From JAKJEP01 sp964580995 (lineage in GTDB: Bacteria > Planctomycetota > Phycisphaerae > Sedimentisphaerales > SM23-30): DNA of 55,546 nucleotides. The position numbers and the translations under genes are program-made. Shown here one piece after another: positions 43,983-53,005 of the stretch. The stretch is from contig CAZOMV010000027.1 in assembly GCA_964580995.1 (NCBI GenBank), positions 1-55,546 on the forward strand, in the 5' to 3' direction. Under the pieces are notes generated by a model, which made no database searches, was not told where the DNA came from, and was given only the letters and a program-made list of their open reading frames with translations. How positions within the stretch are numbered: the stretch's first letter is position 1; each line of letters begins with the position of its first letter.

Positions 43983-45244
43983 GCTCCCCCTTCCCGGGCC
44001 GCCGGATCGGAGGCATCCTTCTTCTTCGATACCAGCGAATCAATCACCGACTTATCCATCAGCAATTCGCTGGCGTCTTTGGGCCCCGGCTCCGCCTTTT
44101 TCTCCGCCGCCTTCGCCCCCGGCTCCACCGGTACCGCCTTCTCCACCGGTACCTCCACCAGCGAATCCAGCACCGCATGATCCACCAGATCCACCGCCTT
44201 CACCGACTCCGCCGCAACCACCGCTCCTCCCTCTTTCGCGGCGGCCGCCACTTTTTTCGTCGCCTCCTCACTGCTGACCAATCCCTCCAGCACCTTTTCT
44301 CTCACTTCTTCTTCCGTCTCCCGTGCCGTCAGGAAATCGCTCACTCCCGACCCCAGCGTGGCTCCGGAGGTCTGCAATTTCTCGGCCTGCGCCTCCGAGA
44401 CTATCCGCAAAAAATAATCCTCCAGCCGGTCCCGCGGATTGAGCACCTCCACCGCCGCCGCATTGTCCTTGTGAATGATCCCCCTGATCTGCTCAATCGC
44501 ACCGGCGCTCAGCCGACCGCTGCGGATCTCCGTCATCTCGCTGTGCACCAGCAGTTCATCCACCGAACCCAGCGCCCGCAGCCGCCCGCCGTACAGAATC
44601 CCGATCCGGTCGCATACATCCTCCACATCCGCCAGCAAGTGGCTGCACAGCAGCACCGTCTTGCCCCGCTTGCCCAGCTCCAGAATCAAATCCTTGATCT
44701 GCCGCGTCCCGATCGGATCCAGCCCCGACGTCGGCTCATCCAGAATCAAAAGATCCGGATCGTTAATCAGCGCCTGCGCCAGCCCGATCCGCCGCGTCAT
44801 CCCCTTGGAAAACTCCCCGATCGGCCGCCGCGCCACACTGCCCAGCCCCACCATCTCCAGCAGACTGTCGATCCGCCGCTTCCGCTCCACCCCGTTCAGC
44901 CCGAACAGCCGCCCGTAAAAATCCAGCGTCTCCCGCGCATTCAAAAACGGATACAGATACGACTCCTCCGGCAAATACCCGATCCGGTAATTCGTCTTCA
45001 CATCCCCCGGCGGCATCCCCAGCACCCGGCACCCGCCCCGCGTCGGAAACAGCAGCCCCAGCAGCATCTTGATCGTCGTGCTTTTGCCGGATCCGTTCGG
45101 CCCCAGCAGGCCGAATACCTCCTCCCGGCGGATCTGCAAATCCAGTTGATCCACCGCAATGACCTTGTTGTGTCCCCAAAAATCACGGAACACCTTGGTT
45201 AATCCCATGGTTTCAATTACAATCTCTTTTGAATCCGCTGCCAT
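43979..45244 (-). CDS. ABC transporter ATP-binding protein with a long acidic/alanine-rich tail
   Basis: A 421-residue protein. The nucleotide-binding domain (1 to about 230) is complete: Walker A GPNGSGKSTT (Lys54), Q-loop IGYLPEESYLYP, signature EFSKGMTRRIGLAQAL, Walker B DLLILDEPTSGLD and switch His in LLCSHLLADV. A regulatory part follows to about 310. The last 110 residues are Ala/Glu/Lys/Val-rich and probably disordered. They carry two copies of one short motif: LVDHAVLDSLV (353-363) and LMDKSVIDSLV (395-405). The tail is not part of ordinary ABC-2 ATPases. The partner permease overlaps by 4 nt. Confidence 0.93.
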   Translation of the reverse strand: MAADSKEIVIETMGLTKVFRDFWGHNKVIAVDQLDLQIRREEVFGLLGPNGSGKSTTIKMLLGLLFPTRGGCRVLGMPPGDVKTNYRIGYLPEESYLYPFLNARETLDFYGRLFGLNGVERKRRIDSLLEMVGLGSVARRPIGEFSKGMTRRIGLAQALINDPDLLILDEPTSGLDPIGTRQIKDLILELGKRGKTVLLCSHLLADVEDVCDRIGILYGGRLRALGSVDELLVHSEMTEIRSGRLSAGAIEQIRGIIHKDNAAAVEVLNPRDRLEDYFLRIVSEAQAEKLQTSGATLGSGVSDFLTARETEEEVREKVLEGLVSSEEATKKVAAAAKEGGAVVAAESVKAVDLVDHAVLDSLVEVPVEKAVPVEPGAKAAEKKAEPGPKDASELLMDKSVIDSLVSKKKDASDPAAREGGA

Positions 45245-45267
45245 ACTCTTCTTTCTGTATCAAATTC

Positions 45268-47280
45268 TCAAACTGCCCCGCCTGGCTGTGCCGCCATTTC
45301 GGACCGGTAACTCCCGCCCGCCGCCTCCCCCGCCGGAACACTCTCCTCCATGCTTTCCTCCCCGAAACGGACCAGCCGGGCACTGTTAAACACCACCAGC
45401 AGCGCACTGGCAAAATGCAGCATGATCGCCGGCACCGGCTTCAGCCAGCCCTTGCCCGCAAAAAATACGCCCGCGATAATAAACAAAATCCCAAAACAAA
45501 GATTCTGATTCACCACCTTCCGGGTAATCCGGGATAGTTTCACCAGAAACGCCAGCCGCTTCAAATCGTTGTTCATCAGCGCTATCGACGCGCTGTTGAT
45601 CGCCACATCGCTGCCCGCCGCCCCCATCGCCACCCCCAGATCGCCCGCCGCCAGGGCCGGGGCATCGTTCACACCGTCGCCGACCACCGCCACCAGATGG
45701 CCGTCCTGCTGCAGCCGGTGCACCAGTTCCAGCTTCTCATGCGGCAGACAATGCGCCTTCACCTCGCTGCAGCCCATCTCCGCCGCCACCCGCCGCGCCA
45801 CCGCCAACTGGTCGCCCGTCACCATCACCAGCCGCTTGATTCCCAGATTCGACAGATCGCTGATTGCCTCCCGCGCCTCCGGACGCGTCCGGTCTTCCAT
45901 CCCGATCCACCCGATGCACCGGCCCGCTTTGGCAATATACAGCAAGCTCACACCTTCCGGCGGCTGCATATCCGCCCCCGCCACCGCCGACAAATCCACC
46001 TGGCACGACTCCAGCCAGGTCTTCCGCCCGATCAATATCTGACGGCCTTGAATGTTCGCCCGCACCCCGCGCCCGGATACCTCTTCAAAATTCTCCGGCT
46101 TCACCAATGCCAGCCGCGCCTTCTTCGCCACCTCCACCAGCGCCTTGGCCGCCGGGTGCTTGCTGAACTGCTCCACCGACGCCGCGTCCACCAGCATCTC
46201 CGCCGGATCGACCCCCGGCGCGGGCGTCAATTTCGTAACCGCCAACTGCCCGGTCGTTAACGTCCCTGTTTTATCGAACACCATCGCCGTCAATTTCCCC
46301 GCCTGCTCCAGATCCTGCACATTTTTGATCAGCACCCCCAGCCGGGCCGCACAACTCAGCGCCGCCACCATCGCCGTCGGCGTCGCCAGAATCAGGGCAC
46401 ACGGGCAGGCGATCACCAGGATCGTGATCGCCCGCTCCAGCCCGTTGTTCCGCGCCGTAAAATAAAACACAATCGCCGCAATCATCAAAATCGTCGGCGT
46501 GTACCACCGGATATACTGATCGATAATCCGCATGATCGGGATCTTCGACGATTCCGCCTGCATGATCAGCGACTGCACCTTGCCCAGCGTGGTATCCTTG
46601 CCCGCCGTCGATACCGCTACCTCCAGAACCCCCGTCAGGTTGCTCGTTCCGGCAAACACCTGATCCCCCGCCATCTTATCCACCGGGATCGATTCCCCCG
46701 TAATCGTCGCCTGGTTCACCGACGATTCGCCCCCCACCACCTTGCCGTCCGCCGGCAGATTATCGCCCGGCCGCACCCGCACCACCTGGCCGGGCTGCAG
46801 CGTCCGAACCTCCACGGTTGACTCTTTTCCGTCCGGGGAGAGCAAATGCGCCTTCGTCGGCGTCAGCCGGATCAGCGATTCGATTGACGCCCGCGCCCCC
46901 AGCGCCGTACGCGTCTCTACCAGTTCCGACAGCAGCAGGAAAAACGCGATCGCACCCGCTGTCCGGTATCCCTTGATCGCAAATGCCGCCAATATCGCCA
47001 GCGCCACCAGCTCATTCAGATAATTCCGCCCCACAATCAGGCTGTACAGCGCCTGCCAGATCACCGGCGCCGCCAGCAGAATTGCCCCCGCCATCGCCAT
47101 CAATTCCGCATGACCCTGCTGGCCCGGAAACACATACTCCGCCACGATGCTGTTAATCAGCAGCGTCCCGCCCAGCAGCGTTCCCAGCAGGCTCACACTG
47201 ACCCGTACTGCGCTCAACCGCGTCTTCTCGCCGCCCCCAACTTCATACTCCAGCAAATTATGATCGCTATGTATTCCCAT
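45268..47280 (-). CDS. P1B-type heavy-metal ATPase without N-terminal metal-binding domain
   Basis: A metal-exporting P-type ATPase, 670 residues. It has the metal-site motif CPCAL (Cys292-Pro293-Cys294), the phosphorylation motif DKTGT (Asp336), the P1B-specific SKHPAAKAL, the actuator TGES (ITGESIPVDK) and the hinge GDGVNDAPAL. The N-terminus goes straight into membrane segments and has no CxxC heavy-metal-associated domain, so it is a short form. The Cys-Pro-Cys signature is compatible with zinc, cadmium, lead or copper; the last segment (LLVVFNSARLVRF) does not settle the ion. AGGAA precedes the ATG. It sits between the hflK-like gene (58 nt) and the ABC ATPase gene (23 nt) in one transcription unit. 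Confidence 0.92.
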   Translation of the reverse strand: MGIHSDHNLLEYEVGGGEKTRLSAVRVSVSLLGTLLGGTLLINSIVAEYVFPGQQGHAELMAMAGAILLAAPVIWQALYSLIVGRNYLNELVALAILAAFAIKGYRTAGAIAFFLLLSELVETRTALGARASIESLIRLTPTKAHLLSPDGKESTVEVRTLQPGQVVRVRPGDNLPADGKVVGGESSVNQATITGESIPVDKMAGDQVFAGTSNLTGVLEVAVSTAGKDTTLGKVQSLIMQAESSKIPIMRIIDQYIRWYTPTILMIAAIVFYFTARNNGLERAITILVIACPCALILATPTAMVAALSCAARLGVLIKNVQDLEQAGKLTAMVFDKTGTLTTGQLAVTKLTPAPGVDPAEMLVDAASVEQFSKHPAAKALVEVAKKARLALVKPENFEEVSGRGVRANIQGRQILIGRKTWLESCQVDLSAVAGADMQPPEGVSLLYIAKAGRCIGWIGMEDRTRPEAREAISDLSNLGIKRLVMVTGDQLAVARRVAAEMGCSEVKAHCLPHEKLELVHRLQQDGHLVAVVGDGVNDAPALAAGDLGVAMGAAGSDVAINSASIALMNNDLKRLAFLVKLSRITRKVVNQNLCFGILFIIAGVFFAGKGWLKPVPAIMLHFASALLVVFNSARLVRFGEESMEESVPAGEAAGGSYRSEMAAQPGGAV

Positions 47281-47338
47281 TTCTTCGTTCCTGTTACCTT
47301 ATATCAATTGATTTGCATATTCCTGAATATGGATTCTA

Positions 47339-48688
47339 TCACTTCTTCATCAACGGATGCGTCGGCGACACCGGTTTCTCCTTCTTTTCTTCTTCTTTCA
47401 TCTTCTGCTTCTGCAAATTCTTGTCCCGGCTCAACTGCAAGCGCCATTCCGATTTCGCGCCCTCCGACGAATTCAGCACCATCGTCTCATCCGCATGACT
47501 CATTACATCCCGCAGCGCCTCCTGATACAACTGATCGATCGTCACCGCCAGCAGCTCCTCATACACCGCCGTCCGCCCTGCCTGATCCTGCTCGTCCGGC
47601 ACCCGCTCCTGCGCCGATTTCTCGATCTTCGAGAGCACCTCCCGCAAATACTTCTCATCCGCCTGCGCTGACTGCTTGATCTTGCTGCGGTACGCCTCCG
47701 CCTCCGCCAGCAGGATGTTGCTATCCGCTTCCGCCGCGCTGACGATCTCATTCTCCTGCGCCCGGGCCTCGGTTATCAACCGGCGGGCCTCCATCCCCGC
47801 ACTGGCCGCCATCTCAAACGCCCCCTTCACCTGGCGGGGCCACTTGATTTCCTCCATCTCCAGCTTCGCCTCCAGACCCACCCCCAAACTCGACAACCGC
47901 CTGGCCATCAGGCTCTGTACATCGTCCCGAAACTGAAATGTCGCATCCCAGATCATCCAGTCAATATCGCGATTGGCACTCACCCGGATCACCGAATCGC
48001 TCAATACATTTTGCAGCAGCACCTCCACATTGGGCCACCCGTTCTCCGTCCCATCCCACAGCCGGTCCACAAAATCCAGCGGCTCCGTCACCTGATACCG
48101 GATAATCCATTTTGTATGCACCAGATTATAATCCACCTGCGGCGCGTTCACCCGGCCTGTGGCCTCCCCACCCCCGCCGCTCTCCTCCGTACCGCCCATA
48201 TCACTCATCGCTACTTTGGCGGCACTCTTGGAGGCCGTCAAACTATACCCATCCCGAATAAATTCCAGCCGCGGGTTCACCTGACCCACCTCCACTCCCA
48301 GCATCTCCTTGGCCGTCTGGAAATACCAGAAGGCTCCGACCCGCAGCTTCCGTTCCGTATTGCTCGCCGGAATCTTCACGATCTCTTCCACCGGATAAGG
48401 CCACGCCCAGTGAAATCCCGGCCCCTGAACCGCCCGCGCCGCGCCGCCCACCACCCTACCGAACCGCAACACGACCGCACGCTCGTTTTGCTCCACCTTA
48501 TAAAGACCGCCATAGACAAAAAATCCGATCACACAGACCATGACGATCTTCAATACCACAAAACTGATCCGCAACGCCTCCGCCAGCGCCTTGTTGCCCG
48601 GATCAAAATCCGATTGATTCGAACGCATCACAACCTGCGATGGTTTGGTCACATTGGAATTACTCATCTCTTTTCCGTTCTCACTCAT
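47339..48688 (-). CDS. hflK: HflK-like SPFH/band 7 membrane protein
   Basis: A 449-residue SPFH-domain protein. One membrane segment near residues 45-65 (VVLKIVMVCVIGFFVYGGLY) is followed by the HflK-like YKVEQNERAVVLRFGRV and the SPFH domain. A long helical segment follows with KGAFEMAASAGMEARRLITE, and the C-terminal tail is charged and Lys-rich. HflK with HflC forms a large cage that regulates the FtsH membrane protease. The second half is richer in acidic and basic helices than in E. coli HflK. It is 51 nt after the hflC-like gene on the same strand. The family is certain; the HflK label rests on the presence of the HflC partner. Confidence 0.87.
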   Translation of the reverse strand: MSENGKEMSNSNVTKPSQVVMRSNQSDFDPGNKALAEALRISFVVLKIVMVCVIGFFVYGGLYKVEQNERAVVLRFGRVVGGAARAVQGPGFHWAWPYPVEEIVKIPASNTERKLRVGAFWYFQTAKEMLGVEVGQVNPRLEFIRDGYSLTASKSAAKVAMSDMGGTEESGGGGEATGRVNAPQVDYNLVHTKWIIRYQVTEPLDFVDRLWDGTENGWPNVEVLLQNVLSDSVIRVSANRDIDWMIWDATFQFRDDVQSLMARRLSSLGVGLEAKLEMEEIKWPRQVKGAFEMAASAGMEARRLITEARAQENEIVSAAEADSNILLAEAEAYRSKIKQSAQADEKYLREVLSKIEKSAQERVPDEQDQAGRTAVYEELLAVTIDQLYQEALRDVMSHADETMVLNSSEGAKSEWRLQLSRDKNLQKQKMKEEEKKEKPVSPTHPLMKK

Positions 48689-48738
48689 ATCGTTTCCACC
48701 AAACGAAATCCCTGGTTTCCTGATTCACACGGTCCCGC

Positions 48739-49707
48739 TTACTTCGCCACCGGTTCGCCCTGCGGTTTTTTCCCGGTCACATCCGGCCCCTCCGTCAGCA
48801 GATTATACGGCGGCGTTTCGCTGTCCAGTATCAGCGTCGTCCGTTCGCTCAGCGTCTTGCGCAGCGTCTCCAGACGACGCAAAAAATTCGCCAGCGTCGG
48901 ATTCTCCAAAAACGCCGAATAATACTGCGCCGCCTCCGCATCGCCCTGACCCTCAATCGCCCGGGCCTTCGCCTCCGCTTCCGCCTTGATCCGCGTCGCC
49001 TGCCCCTTCGCCTGGCCCACGATACTGTCCGCCTGGCTTTGTCCGTCCGCCTGCAAGGTTCGCACCACCGCATCCCGCTCTTCCCGCATCCGGTTGAATA
49101 CCGACTCCGTCACCGAATCCGGCACTCCCAACTGCCGGATCCCCAGATCCACAATCTCGATACCATAGCCATCCCCCGCATACGCCTTCTCGCGGATCCG
49201 CTTGAGCATTCCCCCCTCGCCATCGCTATTGGGTCCCTTCTCCACCGCCGCCAGCTTGAACTTGTCCCGGTCCAGCGTCACCAGCTCACCCAGATCGTAC
49301 TCCGCAAACACATTCGTGGACTCCGTCACCAGTCCCCGAAGAAAATCGCCCGCCTTGGCGATGATATCCTCGCTGGTACTGACATTGCTCTGGCGAAATC
49401 CTTCATAAAACCGGCGGGCATTGTCGATCCGCCAGTTCACATACACCATCACGATCACCGTCTGCTTGTCACGGGTCTGAACCTCGTTAGCGACAATCTG
49501 ATAATTCCGGATCCGGCCGTCAAACTTCACGACATTCTGCCACGGCAAACACCATTTCAGGCCCGGTTCCTCTTCCACCCGGCTGATCTTGCCGAAATTC
49601 AGCACCAGCGCCTTTTCCTTCCAGCGTACCGTGTACGTCAGCGAACTCAACACCAGGATGAAAACAATGACCAGGCCGATAATTACAATTCCGATATGCT
49701 TCTTCAC
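48739..49707 (-). CDS. hflC: HflC-like SPFH/band 7 protease modulator
   Basis: A 322-residue protein with one N-terminal membrane segment (IGIVIIGLVIVFILVLSSLT), the HflC-like opening YTVRWKEKALVLNFGKI, and the SPFH domain (DKQTVIVMVYVNWRIDNARR). The conserved HflC helix VFNRMREERDAVVRTLQADG and QADSIVGQAKGQATRIKAEAEAK complete the domain. The start is a GTG at 49707 whose bases overlap the TGA of the gene before, with AGGAGC seven nt upstream. With the HflK-like protein it should form the FtsH-regulating complex; no ftsH is in view. Family length is normal. Confidence 0.92.
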   Translation of the reverse strand: MKKHIGIVIIGLVIVFILVLSSLTYTVRWKEKALVLNFGKISRVEEEPGLKWCLPWQNVVKFDGRIRNYQIVANEVQTRDKQTVIVMVYVNWRIDNARRFYEGFRQSNVSTSEDIIAKAGDFLRGLVTESTNVFAEYDLGELVTLDRDKFKLAAVEKGPNSDGEGGMLKRIREKAYAGDGYGIEIVDLGIRQLGVPDSVTESVFNRMREERDAVVRTLQADGQSQADSIVGQAKGQATRIKAEAEAKARAIEGQGDAEAAQYYSAFLENPTLANFLRRLETLRKTLSERTTLILDSETPPYNLLTEGPDVTGKKPQGEPVAK

Positions 49708-51689
49708 TTCGTTTGCTCCTTTAACTTATCCGGAACGCCAAGCCCTTCAAACAAATCCGGCTCCAGTTTCTCTTTCAAATCCACTTCATACACCCAATTG
49801 TCCACCTTCGACGAGGCCACCACATACTTCCGCATCGCCGGCAGATACTGTTCCAGCACCGACAAATACTCCCGCCACAAATACACCTCCCCGCCCTTCT
49901 CATAGGCCTCCACCTGCCTGCCAAACCGCTCGCTCGTGGCCCGCGCCACCTGCGACCGCCGGCTGGCATACGCCTCCGCATCCGAGATCCGCACCGAACT
50001 CTTTCCCCGCGCCAGGGCCATCTGCACCCGCGCCTCCCCCTGCGACTTCAGCACCCGGGACTGCTTCTCCTGGATCGCCGAAATCACCTTCTCAAACGAT
50101 TCCGCCACCTTCACCGGCGGATGCACCGACTCCAGTCCCACAAACAATATCTTCACCCCTAAATCATTCTGATCCGCCTGCGCCTGAATCACTTCTCGCA
50201 ACGCCCGGGCCGTTTCCGCCCGCCCCGGCCCCATCAGCGTCTCGATATCCTCATTCGCCGCATAATGCACCGCCGCCCGGTTACAGATCGATTCCAGATA
50301 CAACCGCGGATCCAGATACCCATACGTCTGGCCATACCCATACTTCGCCACATCCGCAATCTTATAATGCACCACCAGCGCCACCACCAGCAGATCAAAA
50401 TCATTCCGCACCAGCGGGGCCTCGGTGTACATGTCTTTCTCTTCTGCCGACATCTCCTGCTGCTGTTTCTCCTTCAGGATCCGCTGCTCGGCATCCGAAA
50501 TCGCCACCATAAACGGATACTCGGCCTGCCAGTGAATCTCCGTCCATAACACCGGCTTATTCTGATTCTCCTTTTCCGCAAAACGCTCAAATCCCACCTC
50601 GATCATCTGCAACTGTTCCACCGGAAACGACCGCACCACATCCATCGGCCACGGCAATTTCATATGAATCCCGTTCTGGTATGGCTGGTCCGCGTTCAAC
50701 GGCCGCCCGAACCGCTCCAGCACCCCCACATTCCCCGCATCCACAATCGCTACGCAGCTCAGCAGATACAGCGACAGCACCATAATAACCAGCAGCGGCA
50801 CCACCGCCCGCTCCAGCAGCTTGTAAAACCACGTCTCCGATACCTTAAAACCAAACTGATAATCGATCGCGTGCGCCGCCGTCCGGAAAATCCCGCCCGG
50901 CTCACTGAACAACCCCAGCAGCCGCGACTCATACGCCGCCCGCCGGTATTCCCCCCGCGTCCGCGGCCGGTACGCATCCAGGATCATACTCAAAACAATC
51001 TCAAATCCGATTGCCACCATCAGTACCAGCACCACATAGGTGACAATCTTCTCCATAAGCAGATACTTATTGTCCGCCGCAATCAGAGAGATGGCCAGCC
51101 CGAAACACACCAGCGCATTACTCAGCAGATAACCGCCTCCCGCCCGCAGCGGCCGCCACGCCCCCTCCTGGCTCAATCCCACCGCATACCGCGACAGCAG
51201 AAAACTCACCAGCGCGATCCCCGCCAGATAGGCCGACGACGACAGCAGCACATTATGCTCACACAATGCCGCCGGACCCGCTCCCCGCAGCACCCGATAC
51301 TGCCAGTAACTGATCGCCAGCCAATACACCGCGATCAACCCGCTGAAGATCGTCAGCAGATACTTCTCGATCCACACCAGCCGACGCCGCGCCAGCTGCA
51401 TACTGCTTTCCGTCGCCTTCCCCTCAAATACCGAGGTATCCTTCCCCTCGCTCCGCAGCCGCTCATACTGTTCCTCCTCCAACTGCTCTTCCTCCGCCAG
51501 CCGCCGCTGATGGAACTGAATCAGCAAAATCAGCCACACCGCCGCCCCGCCCAGAAAATGCCACGCCTCCACCCGCGTTCCCGGCGAAAAGTTCCATTTC
51601 GACAGCAAAAACAGCAACAGAAAAAATATCCCGTGCAGCAGCATCGCTACCAGCGACAACCCTTCCGCTCTTTTTGATGATAATTTCAT
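49704..51689 (-). CDS. Polytopic SPFH protein: about seven membrane segments fused to an HflK-type domain
   Basis: A 661-residue protein with hydrophobic segments near residues 11-31, 45-60, 108-130, 147-168, 186-206 and 213-235. A last segment at 292-314 runs directly into the HflK-like start of an SPFH domain (VAIVDAGNVGVLERFGRPL). The domain continues through PWPMDVVRSFPVEQLQMI and the long helix ESFEKVISAIQEKQSRVLKS. A charged linker lies at about 62-100. Normal HflK has one membrane segment, so this is an unusual architecture. It is the first gene of the eight-gene series and overlaps the hflC-like gene by 4 nt, so a third subunit of the same complex is likely. The domain is secure; the role is inferred. 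Confidence 0.88.
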   Translation of the reverse strand: MKLSSKRAEGLSLVAMLLHGIFFLLLFLLSKWNFSPGTRVEAWHFLGGAAVWLILLIQFHQRRLAEEEQLEEEQYERLRSEGKDTSVFEGKATESSMQLARRRLVWIEKYLLTIFSGLIAVYWLAISYWQYRVLRGAGPAALCEHNVLLSSSAYLAGIALVSFLLSRYAVGLSQEGAWRPLRAGGGYLLSNALVCFGLAISLIAADNKYLLMEKIVTYVVLVLMVAIGFEIVLSMILDAYRPRTRGEYRRAAYESRLLGLFSEPGGIFRTAAHAIDYQFGFKVSETWFYKLLERAVVPLLVIMVLSLYLLSCVAIVDAGNVGVLERFGRPLNADQPYQNGIHMKLPWPMDVVRSFPVEQLQMIEVGFERFAEKENQNKPVLWTEIHWQAEYPFMVAISDAEQRILKEKQQQEMSAEEKDMYTEAPLVRNDFDLLVVALVVHYKIADVAKYGYGQTYGYLDPRLYLESICNRAAVHYAANEDIETLMGPGRAETARALREVIQAQADQNDLGVKILFVGLESVHPPVKVAESFEKVISAIQEKQSRVLKSQGEARVQMALARGKSSVRISDAEAYASRRSQVARATSERFGRQVEAYEKGGEVYLWREYLSVLEQYLPAMRKYVVASSKVDNWVYEVDLKEKLEPDLFEGLGVPDKLKEQTK

Positions 51690-52027
51690 TTCTCTACCTG
51701 TTTTTCCGGTTTTCCAACAAACCTCTTACCATTATTTCCTTATTACCGTGCGAACTCTCTCCGGCTCAAATACGTATCTATCGGTACATCAGGCAGTACC
51801 GGATTATAACGAATGGAATAACATAACGCATACCAGGGTAAATTGCAATCCCCGTGTTGCCCGGCATTTGTGTTCCGGCCAATTCCGGTTTTTCATTGCT
51901 TTTCACCGCTGGATCAGTAAACATGCAGTGGCCTGTAATGTGCCTTTCCCCGGCCCCGACCGTCAGGGAGGGAGTCGAAAATGCAATGGCAGGCTGTGGA
52001 AAACGAATTAGATCAGGAGTTAATTCT
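51690..52027. other. Divergent intergenic region
   Basis: This 338-nt gap separates the divergent genes at 51689 (minus) and 52028 (plus). It contains a possible minus-strand promoter (51740-51769) and an AGGAGT ribosome site for the plus-strand gene (52015-52020). The plus-strand reading frame stays open back to 51854, but that upstream stretch has no protein character and I treat it as leader. Nothing else is recognised. Confidence 0.55.
51740..51769 (-). promoter_or_regulatory. Possible promoter of the eight-gene SPFH/transport series
   Basis: Read on the minus strand, TTGAGC (51769-51764) and TAATAA (51745-51740) are separated by 18 nt, about 50 nt upstream of the gene start at 51689. 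The match is moderate. Confidence 0.35.
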
Positions 52028-53005
52028 ATGCCCCGTAACCTTTTAGCGATTATCACCAATACCTTCGGCCAGGCCATCCGCCAGCCCATTTTCACCGTTG
52101 TCATTGCCATCACCATCATGCTTCTGATCGTAAGTCCTTCCCTATCCATGTTTTCCCTCGACGACGACAACCAGCTCCTCAAGGACATCGGCCTATCTAC
52201 CATCCTCGTCGCCGGCCTGCTGCTGTCGGTCTTTGCCTCAGCCACCGTCCTTACCGAGGAAATCGAGAACAAAACCGTCCTCACCGTCATCTCCAAAACC
52301 GTCGGCAGGACCTCCTTCCTCATCGGAAAATTCATCGGCATCGCCGCCGCCGTACTACTGGCCCAGTACCTGCTCACCCTGGTTTTCTTCATGATTACCC
52401 GCCACGGTGTCATGCAGACCGCTCGCGACGAGTATGATCTGGTGGTCATTATTCTGGGGGGGCTGGCTGCTCTCATCACTCTCACTATTGGTATTTTAGG
52501 TAATTATCTCTATCACTGGCGATTCACGTCCACAGCTATCTACCTGGCCACTCTCACCGGTTCCATCGTCATGGCCATCCTCGTATTTATCGATCCTAAA
52601 TGGACTTACAATCCGGCTGAGAACCACATCCCCGTGGACCTCATCCCCCCCGTCATCCTGCTCATGCTCGCCTCCCTGGTCCTGACCTCCATCGCCGTCG
52701 CCCTGGCTACCCGGCTCAACCTCGTCATGACCTTGATTCTCTGTTCCATATTCTTCATCTTCGGCGTTATGGCCGAATATTCCCTGGCGCCTATCACCCA
52801 GCAGGCCGGTCTCGCCAAATACCCAGCCTGGGCCGCCCTCACCATCCTCCCCAACATCAGCTTCTTCCTCACCACCAACGCCATCTACGAAAACAATCCC
52901 ATCCCCTACACCTACATCGCCAGCGTCGCCTTCTACGCTCTGCTATACGTATCCGCCGTCCTTTTGTTCGCCATCGCCCTCTTCCGGACCAGAGAAATTG
53001 GATAA
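52028..53005 (+). CDS. ABC-2 type transporter permease
   Basis: A 325-residue membrane protein with about seven hydrophobic segments. It opens with the ABC-2 pattern LLAIITNTFGQAIRQPIFTV and carries the conserved loop ENKTVLTVISKTVGRTSFLI, probably the coupling helix to an ATPase. Further segments are VLLAQYLLTLVFFMI and LVLTSIAVALATRLNLVMTL. The ATG at 52028 has AGGAGT eight nt upstream. No ATPase gene lies next to it on the plus strand. It may share the ATPase at 43979-45244, since its loop resembles that of the permease at 42606-43982. The coding strand is strongly C-rich. Substrate unknown. Confidence 0.85.
   Translation: MPRNLLAIITNTFGQAIRQPIFTVVIAITIMLLIVSPSLSMFSLDDDNQLLKDIGLSTILVAGLLLSVFASATVLTEEIENKTVLTVISKTVGRTSFLIGKFIGIAAAVLLAQYLLTLVFFMITRHGVMQTARDEYDLVVIILGGLAALITLTIGILGNYLYHWRFTSTAIYLATLTGSIVMAILVFIDPKWTYNPAENHIPVDLIPPVILLMLASLVLTSIAVALATRLNLVMTLILCSIFFIFGVMAEYSLAPITQQAGLAKYPAWAALTILPNISFFLTTNAIYENNPIPYTYIASVAFYALLYVSAVLLFAIALFRTREIG

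Noticed and set aside
51854..52027. Longer start for the plus-strand ABC permease
   Set aside because: The 58 extra residues have no membrane or domain character, and a clear ribosome site precedes the ATG at 52028.
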